A stretch of DNA of 5,750 nucleotides, from NCBI GenBank assembly GCA_965652145.1, contig CBFGTV010000127.1:1-5750 (forward strand), given 5' to 3'. The DNA comes from CBFGTV01 sp965652145. Its GTDB lineage: Bacteria > Bacillota > Clostridia > Peptostreptococcales > Natronincolaceae. Of this stretch, positions 1-5,569 are shown piece by piece (the stretch's first letter is position 1; each line of letters begins with the position of its first letter). Position numbers and translations under genes: made by a program. A model generated the notes under the pieces. It worked only from the letters and a program-made list of their open reading frames with translations, made no database searches and was not told the DNA's origin.

Positions 1-411
1 GTTCCTAAACACAAGAGGTAGGACTAATTGGGTAGGGAGAAGGTTTTGTTTCAAATCCTTATAGGTAGTTCCTAAACGAATGGTGAGCAATGGATTGTTT
101 AGGAAGGAGGTGGTTTCAAATCCTTATAGGTAGTTCCTAAACACGAAATATCAATAGAAGAAGCTCATGCCTTGTTGAAGTTTCAAATCCTTATAGGTAG
201 TTCCTAAACTTATAAAGTTGTCCCGATATGTCCGTTTTGAATGTGAGTTTCAAATCCTTATAGGTAGTTCCTAAACCCGGTAGGATATACATTAGTTGAG
301 TGGAATTGGAGGTGTTTCAAATCCTTATAGGTAGTTCCTAAACAAAGATGCACAAAGAGTCATGAGGGGTGAGTAGATGGAGTTTCAAATCCTTATAGGT
401 ATTTCTAAAAC
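1..411 (-). CRISPR. CRISPR array, right end, six spacers in view
   Basis: Five identical 30-bp repeats start at 48, 113, 180, 247 and 314 (plus-strand form begins GTTTCAAATCC and ends TTCCTAAAC). The window opens with the last 10 bases of another copy (1-10), and a degenerate copy closes the array at 382-411. Spacers are 11-47, 78-112, 143-179, 210-246, 277-313 and 344-381 (37, 35, 37, 37, 37 and 38 bases), all different. Read on the minus strand the repeat ends ACCTATAAGGATTTGAAAC, like the repeats whose crRNAs carry an 8-base AUUGAAAC-type 5' handle in type I-B and some type I-A/III systems. A promoter in the right flank also points leftwards, so minus-strand transcription is preferred. The degenerate right-end repeat argues against this. 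No cas gene is in the window, so the type is inferred. The array continues beyond the left edge. Confidence 0.97.
382..411 (-). repeat. Degenerate terminal CRISPR repeat
   Basis: This last repeat differs from the other five at three of 30 positions: plus-strand positions 21 (G to T), 25 (C to T) and 26 (T to A). Its first 20 bases are perfect. No further repeat follows, so it marks the array boundary. Degeneracy usually marks the leader-distal end, yet promoter and repeat orientation make this the leader-proximal end. Confidence 0.93.
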
Positions 412-540
412 CCATTACATATATTGATACTATCATAAATACTATTTTCTGTCAAAAGAGATTCTGTAATTTTATGTAAACTTTCAAGTTGTATTTTATG
501 TACTTTCCCCCTTGATATTACTCATTTCTTTCAAAAAATT
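412..540 (-). promoter_or_regulatory. Candidate CRISPR leader
   Basis: This is a non-coding, AT-rich stretch directly against the terminal repeat, with no open frame of note. On the minus strand it contains a -35/-10 pair aimed into the array and a purine run (AAGGGGGAAAG, around 507-517) with no start codon at a useful distance. AT-richness, position and the outward promoter fit a leader. If the array is instead read on the plus strand, this is simply trailer DNA. Confidence 0.55.
427..455 (-). promoter_or_regulatory. Promoter reading into the CRISPR array
   Basis: On the minus strand a perfect TTGACA (-35, at 450-455) is followed after exactly 17 bases by TAGTAT (-10, at 427-432; four of six match TATAAT). 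Transcription would begin near 420, about nine bases before the first repeat base at 411. The spacing and perfect -35 are good, but the flank is AT-rich and the -10 is only moderate. Confidence 0.55.
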
Positions 541-544
541 AAAA

Positions 545-590
545 TGTCGTCGATCTCCCGGGTTTTTTACGCTATTGGAGGTCGACGACA
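545..590. repeat. 14-bp inverted repeat beside the CRISPR leader
   Basis: The arms are TGTCGTCGATCTCC (545-558) and GGAGGTCGACGACA (577-590) with an 18-base loop. The one non-complementary position (554/581) is a G-U pair in plus-strand RNA and an A-C mismatch in minus-strand RNA. The arms are GC-rich in an otherwise AT-rich flank. On the minus strand the hairpin is followed by TTTTAATTTTTTG, so it could terminate transcription from the upstream pseudogene before the leader. It may equally be one copy of a dispersed palindromic repeat. Confidence 0.85.
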
Positions 591-607
591 AAATATCATT
601 TTTATAT

Positions 608-1079
608 TTATAATGGTTGAGATTCGACAGGGAGTCTCAAAACCGTCTTAAGCTTTTCCGGGGCTGTTTTCCTCGGGTCCGATAGATAGATTTCGTGATG
701 CTTGCCCTTTATTCCTGTCATATTCTTTAGATTATTTTCTATGACGAATGCTGTAGCAGGTCTATCGTAGCAAGCTCCTGGCTATAGGGGCCAAGGTGCA
801 TCATTTGAATGCATAACCCTTCGGTAAAGCTTTCAAGTCTGGCTCGACTTACATCTAAATCCTGCTTTTTTTCACCAACCTCATCTACTGCCCAATTAAA
901 TACTTCCATTGTAACAAATTCTGGCTGCCGTATCATTGATGTCCAGTGCCATTGGTCCCTTTTTTTTAGATCAAAGTCACCGACTGCCCACCATAGACCC
1001 TCTAGGGGAGGAACAACATATTCAAAATAACCTTCAAGTGCCACACTTTTTTTATACTCATTTTAATGGTATATTTGTA
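608..1079 (-). pseudogene. Broken GyrI-like small-molecule-binding protein gene
   Basis: The remnant resembles the GyrI-like small-molecule-binding family (COG4832/PF06445 type, usually about 200 residues). The longest open part (GTG at 1042-1044 to the stop at 739-741) carries the family signature EGYFEYVVPPLEGLWW and later CIQMMHLGPYSQE. Just before that stop the homology moves to another frame: after LLQ the text resumes as FVIENNLKN (from about 748), continues through KGKHHEIYLSDPRKTAPEK and ends at a TAA at 608-610. A one-base loss near 746-752 explains this. Upstream, a third frame reads YTIKMSIKK (1079 to about 1047) and joins the main part across a run of seven T (plus strand, 1047-1053), a second frameshift. 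The N-terminal 60-75 residues expected for the family are absent. With two shifts and a missing N-terminus I call it dead. The family assignment is from memory of the motifs, not from a search. Confidence 0.85.
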
Positions 1080-1127
1080 GCACTCCCTAGTATTTTAAAT
1101 CAATTATATCATGATAAATAAGACATC

Positions 1128-1157
1128 AGTATATCCTAATTGATTGACATTTGCCAA
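1128..1157 (-). promoter_or_regulatory. Relict promoter of the GyrI-like pseudogene
   Basis: On the minus strand TTGGCA (-35, 1152-1157; five of six to consensus) and TATACT (-10, 1128-1133; five of six) are 18 bases apart. Transcription would start near 1121, about 40 bases before the first recognisable coding remnant. That short distance fits an internal deletion having removed the start of the gene. Confidence 0.45.
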
Positions 1158-1217
1158 AATCTGTATACTGTACCTCTCTTGATTTAATTAGTTTAGCGAC
1201 AGCTTTCCAGTGGATTA

Positions 1218-1259
1218 TAAAAAAAGAGCATCTATTCTAATTTACCAAAAATAGATGCT
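1218..1259 (-). terminator. Rho-independent terminator after ftsH
   Basis: A perfect 10-bp stem (arms AGCATCTATT at 1227-1236 and AATAGATGCT at 1250-1259, 13-base loop) is followed on the minus strand by one C and then seven T (1219-1225). It lies about 37 bases past the ftsH stop. There is no U-tract on the plus-strand side, so it works in one direction only. Confidence 0.88.
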
Positions 1260-1279
1260 TGTACATTATATTAAATAAA

Positions 1280-1301
1280 CTTTAAGGGGGAATCCTTAAA
1301 G
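1280..1301 (-). other. Small hairpin overlapping the ftsH stop codon
   Basis: Arms CTTTAAGG (1280-1287) and CCTTAAAG (1294-1301) are perfectly complementary around a 6-base loop. The second arm contains the TAA stop (1296-1298). On the minus strand TTTATTTAA follows, so it may be a weak first terminator or a 3'-end-stabilising hairpin ahead of the strong one at 1218-1259. Confidence 0.45.
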
Positions 1302-3074
1302 AGTCTGGCTATTTAAATATTGGTCATAAATTACGTTAAGCTCTGCTTCATTTAATGTTTCTTCCTTTAGCAGTTTCTCAGCAATAGAGGCAACCAGGGG
1401 TAAGTGCTTACTAATTAGCTCTTTAGCTTCATTATACAGTCTTTCCATTTCACTGCTAAGGGCTTGAATCAAAGTCTGATCCGCCCCATGCTGCCCCAAT
1501 AGCATATCGTAATTAATTAAACCCATTTTTTCCGACATGCCAAAGCGTTTTACCATGGTAGACAATATTTCCGTTGCCCTTTGAATATCGTTGCTGGCAC
1601 CGGTGGTAATATGATCTTTACCAAAAACCAATTCCTCCACGATCCTTCCGCCCAGGGCAATTTTGATATTGTCAAGCATTCCTTTTTTAGTATGAAACAT
1701 TCTGTCAGGCGGAATATTCATGCTAAAGCCACCGGCTCCATTGGTGCTGGGTATAATGGTAACCTTGGTTACTCTATTTTCAGGGCATAACAGCTTTGTA
1801 ACGGCTGCATGGCCTGCCTCGTGGTAGGCAGTAATTTTTCGATCGAGCTGGTTAATACTGCTTCGATCCCTTTTCTCCTCTCCTGCCACCACCTTGTAAA
1901 AGGCCTTGTCTATATGATCTTCTGTAATTTGCTTGGCGTTTTCTCTGGCAGCATAAATCGCCGCCTCGTTGACCAGGTTTTCCAGCTTGGCGCCACTAAA
2001 ATAGACGGTTTGGTGGGCCAGGGCATCAAGATTGATTCCCTCGCTTATGGGTCTATCCTTTGTATAAAGTGATAAAATTTCCACCCTTGCCTTGTAATCC
2101 GGAAGCCCTACCTCAATTTGCCTGTCAAATCTTCCCGGTCTTAACAGGGCTTCATCAAGGGTATCCAGACGATTTGTGGCAGCTAAAACGATGATTCCTG
2201 AATTATCCTTAAAGCCCGACATCTCAGTTAACAGGGCATTTAATGTTCGGTCTGATTCATCACTACCACCTAAGCCGCTTCGGTCTCTTTTTTTCCCAAT
2301 GGCATCGATTTCGTCAATAAATATAACACATTTTTGTTTTTCCGCTGCCTGTTTAAAAATGCTTCTTATTCTGGCAGCCCCTACCCCTGCATAAATCTGT
2401 ACAAAGTCTGAGCCTGAAACAGCTAGAAAATCTACCCCAGCTTCACTGGCCAGTGCTTTAGCCATTAAGGTTTTACCTGTTCCCGGAGGGCCATATAAAA
2501 TCACACCCCGGGGCATTCTGGCACCATAAAAGGAATACTTTTCTGGATTTTTTAGAAAATCCACCAGTTCAATTAGATTGTTTTTGGCTTCCTCATTACC
2601 GGCAATACTACTAAAATTAATAGATTGATTTTTTTGAGAGGAAAATTCCATGGAAGACATTTTGTCATATTCCTTTGATGCTTGCTTTACATTGTTTTTA
2701 GAAAGAAAAATCGCCAGAACAACAAAGGCTGCCATCATTAAAACAAATGTAATAATCTGAGTAATTGAATATTGTCCATTAACCTCATTTACCTCAATCC
2801 CTTTTGTCAACAACATTTCCTTGAGATGGTCAACCCTAGGATTATCTGTAACAAAGGTCTCCCCATTTTTAAATTCACCTGTTAGTTCCGGGGAATCCGA
2901 TAAATTTACCTGAATAACCTCTCCCGTATCTATCTTGCTTAAGAAAAGCTGATAGGTAATTCTATTCTGATCTTGTTTACCATAATAATGATTTACCCCA
3001 AAGGCTATTGCAGTGATCACTAATATCAGTATCGTCAGGCCAATGAGATATCCCCTGTATTTCTTAAAAAGCAA
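1296..3074 (-). CDS. ftsH: ATP-dependent zinc metalloprotease FtsH
   Basis: A membrane-anchored AAA+ protease that unfolds and degrades membrane and short-lived cytosolic proteins as a hexamer. From the TTG at 3072-3074 it has 592 residues, a normal family length. Order of parts: transmembrane helix about 7-27; FtsH extracytoplasmic domain about 28-102; second helix about 103-124; AAA module with Walker A GPPGTGKT (195-202), Walker B VIFIDEID (250-257) and second region of homology with arginine fingers R312 and R315; peptidase M41 domain with HEAGH (418-422) and third zinc ligand D496 in TGASNDIQRAT. All catalytic residues are present. The pore loop reads QIYAGVG in place of the usual EMFVGVG, with Y228 replacing phenylalanine. 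An ATG at 3158 lies in frame but falls inside the preceding gene's terminator; the TTG has AAGGGGG eight bases upstream. The gene is transcribed alone, between two terminators. Its pore and linker differ from the textbook enzyme, so it may be a second FtsH in the genome. That is inference. Confidence 0.95.
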   Translation of the reverse strand: MLFKKYRGYLIGLTILILVITAIAFGVNHYYGKQDQNRITYQLFLSKIDTGEVIQVNLSDSPELTGEFKNGETFVTDNPRVDHLKEMLLTKGIEVNEVNGQYSITQIITFVLMMAAFVVLAIFLSKNNVKQASKEYDKMSSMEFSSQKNQSINFSSIAGNEEAKNNLIELVDFLKNPEKYSFYGARMPRGVILYGPPGTGKTLMAKALASEAGVDFLAVSGSDFVQIYAGVGAARIRSIFKQAAEKQKCVIFIDEIDAIGKKRDRSGLGGSDESDRTLNALLTEMSGFKDNSGIIVLAATNRLDTLDEALLRPGRFDRQIEVGLPDYKARVEILSLYTKDRPISEGINLDALAHQTVYFSGAKLENLVNEAAIYAARENAKQITEDHIDKAFYKVVAGEEKRDRSSINQLDRKITAYHEAGHAAVTKLLCPENRVTKVTIIPSTNGAGGFSMNIPPDRMFHTKKGMLDNIKIALGGRIVEELVFGKDHITTGASNDIQRATEILSTMVKRFGMSEKMGLINYDMLLGQHGADQTLIQALSSEMERLYNEAKELISKHLPLVASIAEKLLKEETLNEAELNVIYDQYLNSQTL

Positions 3075-3082
3075 AACAAAAA

Positions 3083-3089
3083 CCCCCTT
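3083..3089 (-). promoter_or_regulatory. Ribosome binding site deciding the ftsH start
   Basis: On the minus strand AAGGGGG lies eight bases before the TTG at 3072-3074. No comparable site precedes the upstream in-frame ATG at 3156-3158. The protein from the TTG (MLFKKYRGYLIG) starts just before the first membrane helix, as is usual for FtsH. Confidence 0.7.
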
Positions 3090-3154
3090 CCAATTTCTTA
3101 CTTCCTTCAAAACAATCAGTGATTTTAGTTTACATAATATATTAACATAAAAAC

Positions 3155-3186
3155 ACAAAAAAATAAAGCCCTAAAGAGGCTTTATT
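3155..3186 (-). terminator. Rho-independent terminator after the 110-residue membrane protein gene
   Basis: A perfect 9-bp stem (AATAAAGCC at 3162-3170 and GGCTTTATT at 3178-3186) encloses a 7-base loop and runs into a T tract on the minus strand (TTTTTTTGTG). It separates the small-gene region from ftsH and shows that ftsH needs its own promoter. I did not find a convincing one in 3090-3155. Confidence 0.9.
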
Positions 3187-3218
3187 CATATGGTAATCAT
3201 CACTATATATCATTTTAT

Positions 3219-3551
3219 TTAACCTGACAGCTTCCTTTTTTCAGCTTCTTGCTGACGAATAATACTTCTTTTTGTTTGCTTTGTCAATATTTCATAGTTT
3301 CCTGTGGCGGCCGTGGCCACCAATAGTGAATTAATTATACCTAGATAGATGCTTCGAGCATTGATTTCTTCAAATATAACAATATTTGCTACAGATATGA
3401 TCATAGCAATTCCCAGGGTTATAATTTTATAATCGAAGGATTCTGGAAAATAATCCTTTACAAAATGGGTAATGATGGACGTAATCAATACTGCTCCTGT
3501 AAAGCTCCTTAAAAAATCTGAAGTAATATAATTTAAACCCTCTGTCATCAT
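3219..3551 (-). CDS. Small three-helix membrane protein, function unknown
   Basis: A 110-residue protein from the ATG at 3549-3551. I do not recognise a named family. Three hydrophobic segments lie at about 14-32, 42-60 and 67-87, with a short charged loop (KDYFPESFD) between the first two and a strongly basic, hydrophilic tail from about 91 on (KQTKRSIIRQQEAEKRK). The size and layout of three helices plus charged tail resemble holins and small phage-like membrane proteins, but there is no lysis gene nearby, so that is only a thought. The start is set by GGGGAGG ending seven bases upstream. An in-frame ATG at 3596 has no such site and would add MSYNIPKPRVRGGNI, which lies over the ribosome site and possible -10 boxes. 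A second ATG follows directly at 3546-3548. The gene ends just before a strong terminator and lies 74 bases after the 68-residue gene, so the two may be co-transcribed. Confidence 0.82.
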   Translation of the reverse strand: MMTEGLNYITSDFLRSFTGAVLITSIITHFVKDYFPESFDYKIITLGIAMIISVANIVIFEEINARSIYLGIINSLLVATAATGNYEILTKQTKRSIIRQQEAEKRKLSG

Positions 3552-3584
3552 AATATTGCCTCCCCTAACCCTAGGCTTTGGTAT

Positions 3585-3600
3585 ATTATATGACATTATA
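3585..3600 (-). promoter_or_regulatory. Possible -10 region of the small membrane protein gene
   Basis: On the minus strand two TATAAT boxes lie close together (3595-3600 and 3585-3590), 34-49 bases before the ATG at 3551. Neither has a good -35 at 17 bases, so a promoter here is uncertain. The ATATGACAT sequence at 3588-3596 overlaps both boxes. Confidence 0.35.
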
Positions 3601-3625
3601 AGAGAAAGCGTAATTATGAAATTAT

Positions 3626-3832
3626 TTAGATACTTTTTAGATCCGCTTGATTAATTTGAATAAAATCCTTCTTGACCTTAACTAAATTATTATACTCACT
3701 TTCGTTTAGTATTCCCTGTTTCTTACATTCAAGTAGTAATGAATTCATCTCAATAGAAAGCAAAATTAATTCTTCCTTAATTTCGCCTAAATCTCCCATT
3801 TCATAGCTGGTATCTTTCTTTTCCATTTCCAT
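3626..3832 (-). CDS. Small helical soluble protein, function unknown
   Basis: A 68-residue protein with no membrane segment or signal peptide. Residues 15-40 (LGEIKEELILLSIEMNSLLL and on) look like one amphipathic helix. The C-terminal part, with KKQGILNESEYNNL followed by KKDFI, recalls the helix-Gly-Ile-hydrophilic-Glu-Tyr/Phe-helix pattern of SHOCT-type short domains, which often sit at the ends of membrane-associated or oligomerising bacterial proteins. This resemblance is weak and was not searched. The ATG at 3830-3832 has GGGGG seven bases upstream; a second in-frame ATG follows two codons on but is worse spaced. A promoter candidate lies about 40 bases before the start. The gene lies 74 bases upstream of the three-helix membrane protein, on the same strand, with no terminator visible between them. 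A shared role at the membrane is possible but only inferred. Confidence 0.75.
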   Translation of the reverse strand: MEMEKKDTSYEMGDLGEIKEELILLSIEMNSLLLECKKQGILNESEYNNLVKVKKDFIQINQADLKSI

Positions 3833-3872
3833 TTCTAATCCCCCTACTCTTATAAAACATAAAATTTAATTA

Positions 3873-3901
3873 ATCATGCTTTTTGATGACATATTTGTAA
3901 A
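3873..3901 (-). promoter_or_regulatory. Promoter candidate of the 68-residue gene
   Basis: On the minus strand TTTACA (-35, 3896-3901; five of six) and CATGAT (-10, 3873-3878; four of six) are exactly 17 bases apart. Transcription would start near 3866, giving a 34-base leader with the GGGGG ribosome site. The ATGACATATT arm at 3886-3895 lies inside the spacer and abuts the -35, where a repressor could act. Confidence 0.45.
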
Positions 3902-3953
3902 CTTTTTTTGTTTTACAGTATTATATGAAACTTTGAGAGGGAATATGTCATAT
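3886..3953. repeat. Inverted operator-like repeat upstream of the 68-residue gene
   Basis: ATGACATATT (3886-3895) and AATATGTCAT (3942-3951) are perfect inverted copies 46 bases apart. The second lies in an 11-base palindrome, ATATGTCATAT (3943-3953). The surrounding gap, 3833-4129 (297 bases), otherwise holds no supported gene; a 61-codon plus-strand frame (3876-4061) has no ribosome site. Confidence 0.5.
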
Positions 3954-4070
3954 TTTTTGAATCTTTCTCTATTTGCGATACCTTTAAATACAGCAATTAT
4001 TACAATAAATTTATTTGTAGCTAAAACACTCTCAATTGCATATTCGTTAAAACTTGATTAAATCCTTCTT

Positions 4071-4107
4071 ACCTTTTAAAAATTTATTACATAAAATTTT
4101 TACAGGT
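4071..4107 (-). other. AT-rich hairpin after the MATE gene
   Basis: Minus-strand ACCT and AGGT frame AAAAATTT and AAATTTTT arms, a mostly A-U stem 23 bases past the MATE stop. There is no U-tract after it, so it is a poor intrinsic terminator. No better terminator for the transporter gene is visible. Confidence 0.25.
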
Positions 4108-4129
4108 AGTCAACCAAATAATTACTGTA

Positions 4130-5497
4130 TTAAATTTGAATATATTTCCACTTTCCTGTTCGAAATCTCCAATATACGATTAAATACCTTATCACCTGAT
4201 CGATACAAATACCCAGCCAGGCCCCTACTAACCCCCAATTAAAGCCCAACACAAAAATATAAGCCAATATAATCCGAATTCCCCATATACCCGCCATGGT
4301 AGAATACAGCGGCCATTTTGTATCACCGGCTCCCCGCAGAGCCCCAGAAATAATCAGCTGTGAGCTTTGAAAGGGCTGAATAATGGCAATCATCTTCAAT
4401 ACTTTTGATGCATTAACAATAACCTCTGGATCATTACTAAACAAGGCCACAATCTGTTTTGAAAAGATGAAAAAAATGACAGCTATGACTGATGCAACTA
4501 TACTGCCTATAAAACGAACCTCTTTACCATATTCCTCGGCCAGTCTTCTTTTTTCTGCCCCCAGACTTTGTCCAATCAAAGTAGAGGCAGCCATACCAAA
4601 GGCCATTCCAGTGGTGAAGGAAAGATTCAAGATGCTAAGTGAAACCTGATGGGCAGCATAGATCACTGTTCCCAGCCCTGCCACTACTCTGACAAAGACC
4701 AAGGTGCCGGTTCTTAAAACCAATTGCTCCATAGCTGATGGAAAGCCTATCCTAATCAGCTTTGAAACAATTTTTTGATTCCAGTTAAAAATCTTGGAAA
4801 AGTTTAGCTTGATATTTTTTCTTCCTAGACATAATATAGCGGTTAACCATATAAAGGCAATTATACGTGAAATCATGGTGGCTACCCCTGCTCCCGTAAC
4901 GCCCCATTGGGGAAAACCATATTTACCAAATATCAATATATAATTCATGATGACGTTGGCTATATTAGATATTACATTAACCGTCATAGGAGTTTTAGTA
5001 TCTCCACTCCCTCTCAATACTGCCGCACCGGCTAATGAAAGATTTTGAAAAAAGACCCCTATCAAGGCAATTTTAAAATAATTTAAACCTAACTGAATCA
5101 CCTCGGTGTCGGCCCCCATAAACCGATATATATTTTCAACATAGAGATAAGCTGGTGCAATCACAACTACAGAAAGGACCGCTGTAATAATGAATAAATG
5201 TCGTGTAGCTTCATTTGCTTCAGAATAATTTTTTGACCCAAAAGCCCTGGAAACCACTGCTGTTCCACCAATATTTAAGGCCTGAAAAACGGCCATAATT
5301 AAAAAAATAGGTTGATTTGTCAACCCGATTGATGTAATGGCAGCAGCCCCCAGTTTTCCCACCATAATCATATCAATAGCACCAAATAACGAGATTAATA
5401 TGAGCTCTGTAACCGCAGGCCATGCAATTGCTATAACATTTTTTCTAAGTAGCTTCTTGTTTTCTGCTTTAATTTCAATGACAGAAGCAGTATCCAT
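4130..5497 (-). CDS. MATE-family multidrug/sodium antiporter
   Basis: A 455-residue polytopic inner-membrane protein of the multidrug and toxic compound extrusion family, which exports cationic drugs or metabolites in exchange for sodium ions or protons. The length and about twelve hydrophobic segments match full-length members. The two homologous halves are visible through paired motifs: LRGSGDTKTP (161-170) and LRGAGDTKWP (387-396), and AFGSKNYSEAN (85-95) against LGAEKRRLAEE (312-322). The first helix keeps the acidic residue D42 in AIDMIMVGKLG. These traits suggest the DinF/NorM-like branch; substrate and coupling ion cannot be read from the sequence. The ATG at 5495-5497 follows AAGGAGG with nine bases between, and a good promoter lies 44-72 bases upstream. 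It diverges from tRNA-Ala and seems to be transcribed alone or with read-through towards the small genes, since no strong terminator follows. No frameshift or missing segment is seen. Confidence 0.95.
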   Translation of the reverse strand: MDTASVIEIKAENKKLLRKNVIAIAWPAVTELILISLFGAIDMIMVGKLGAAAITSIGLTNQPIFLIMAVFQALNIGGTAVVSRAFGSKNYSEANEATRHLFIITAVLSVVVIAPAYLYVENIYRFMGADTEVIQLGLNYFKIALIGVFFQNLSLAGAAVLRGSGDTKTPMTVNVISNIANVIMNYILIFGKYGFPQWGVTGAGVATMISRIIAFIWLTAILCLGRKNIKLNFSKIFNWNQKIVSKLIRIGFPSAMEQLVLRTGTLVFVRVVAGLGTVIYAAHQVSLSILNLSFTTGMAFGMAASTLIGQSLGAEKRRLAEEYGKEVRFIGSIVASVIAVIFFIFSKQIVALFSNDPEVIVNASKVLKMIAIIQPFQSSQLIISGALRGAGDTKWPLYSTMAGIWGIRIILAYIFVLGFNWGLVGAWLGICIDQVIRYLIVYWRFRTGKWKYIQI

Positions 5498-5540
5498 TTT
5501 TTAAGTCCTCCTTATATTTCGATACTCTAATTATATTAAT

Positions 5541-5569
5541 ATGATACCAAAGTTTTAAATTATTGACAA
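5541..5569 (-). promoter_or_regulatory. Sigma-A promoter of the MATE gene
   Basis: On the minus strand TTGTCA (-35, 5564-5569; five of six) and TATCAT (-10, 5541-5546; five of six) are 17 bases apart. Transcription would begin near 5534, leaving a leader of about 37 bases that includes AAGGAGG. The A-rich run just upstream (5570-5621) may act as an UP element. Confidence 0.75.

Noticed and set aside
809..1121. Plus-strand open frames opposite the GyrI-like remnant
   Set aside because: They are antisense to recognisable minus-strand homology and have no ribosome sites or family resemblance.
1139..1170. Plus-strand promoter (TTGATT or TTGACA before TATACT)
   Set aside because: The spacing is poor for TTGACA (14 bases), and no plus-strand gene follows.
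3075..3158. Upstream ATG start for ftsH adding 28 residues
   Set aside because: The ATG lies in the T-tract of the preceding terminator and has no ribosome site. The TTG at 3072-3074 has AAGGGGG at a good distance.
3552..3596. Upstream ATG start for the three-helix membrane protein
   Set aside because: The added 15 codons cover the GGGGAGG ribosome site and possible -10 boxes, and no ribosome site precedes the upstream ATG.
3876..4061. Plus-strand 61-codon open frame with hydrophobic content in the gap upstream of the 68-residue gene
   Set aside because: There is no ribosome site before its ATG, and T-rich DNA yields hydrophobic codons by itself. The minus-strand promoter candidate lies in the same bases.
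4053..4077. Similarity to the 3' end of the 68-residue gene (CTTGATTAA and ATCCTTCTT occur in both), suggesting a duplicated gene remnant
   Set aside because: The match is short and gapped, and the minus-strand frame yields only about 20 codons ending KGKKDLIKF. It is not enough to claim a duplication.
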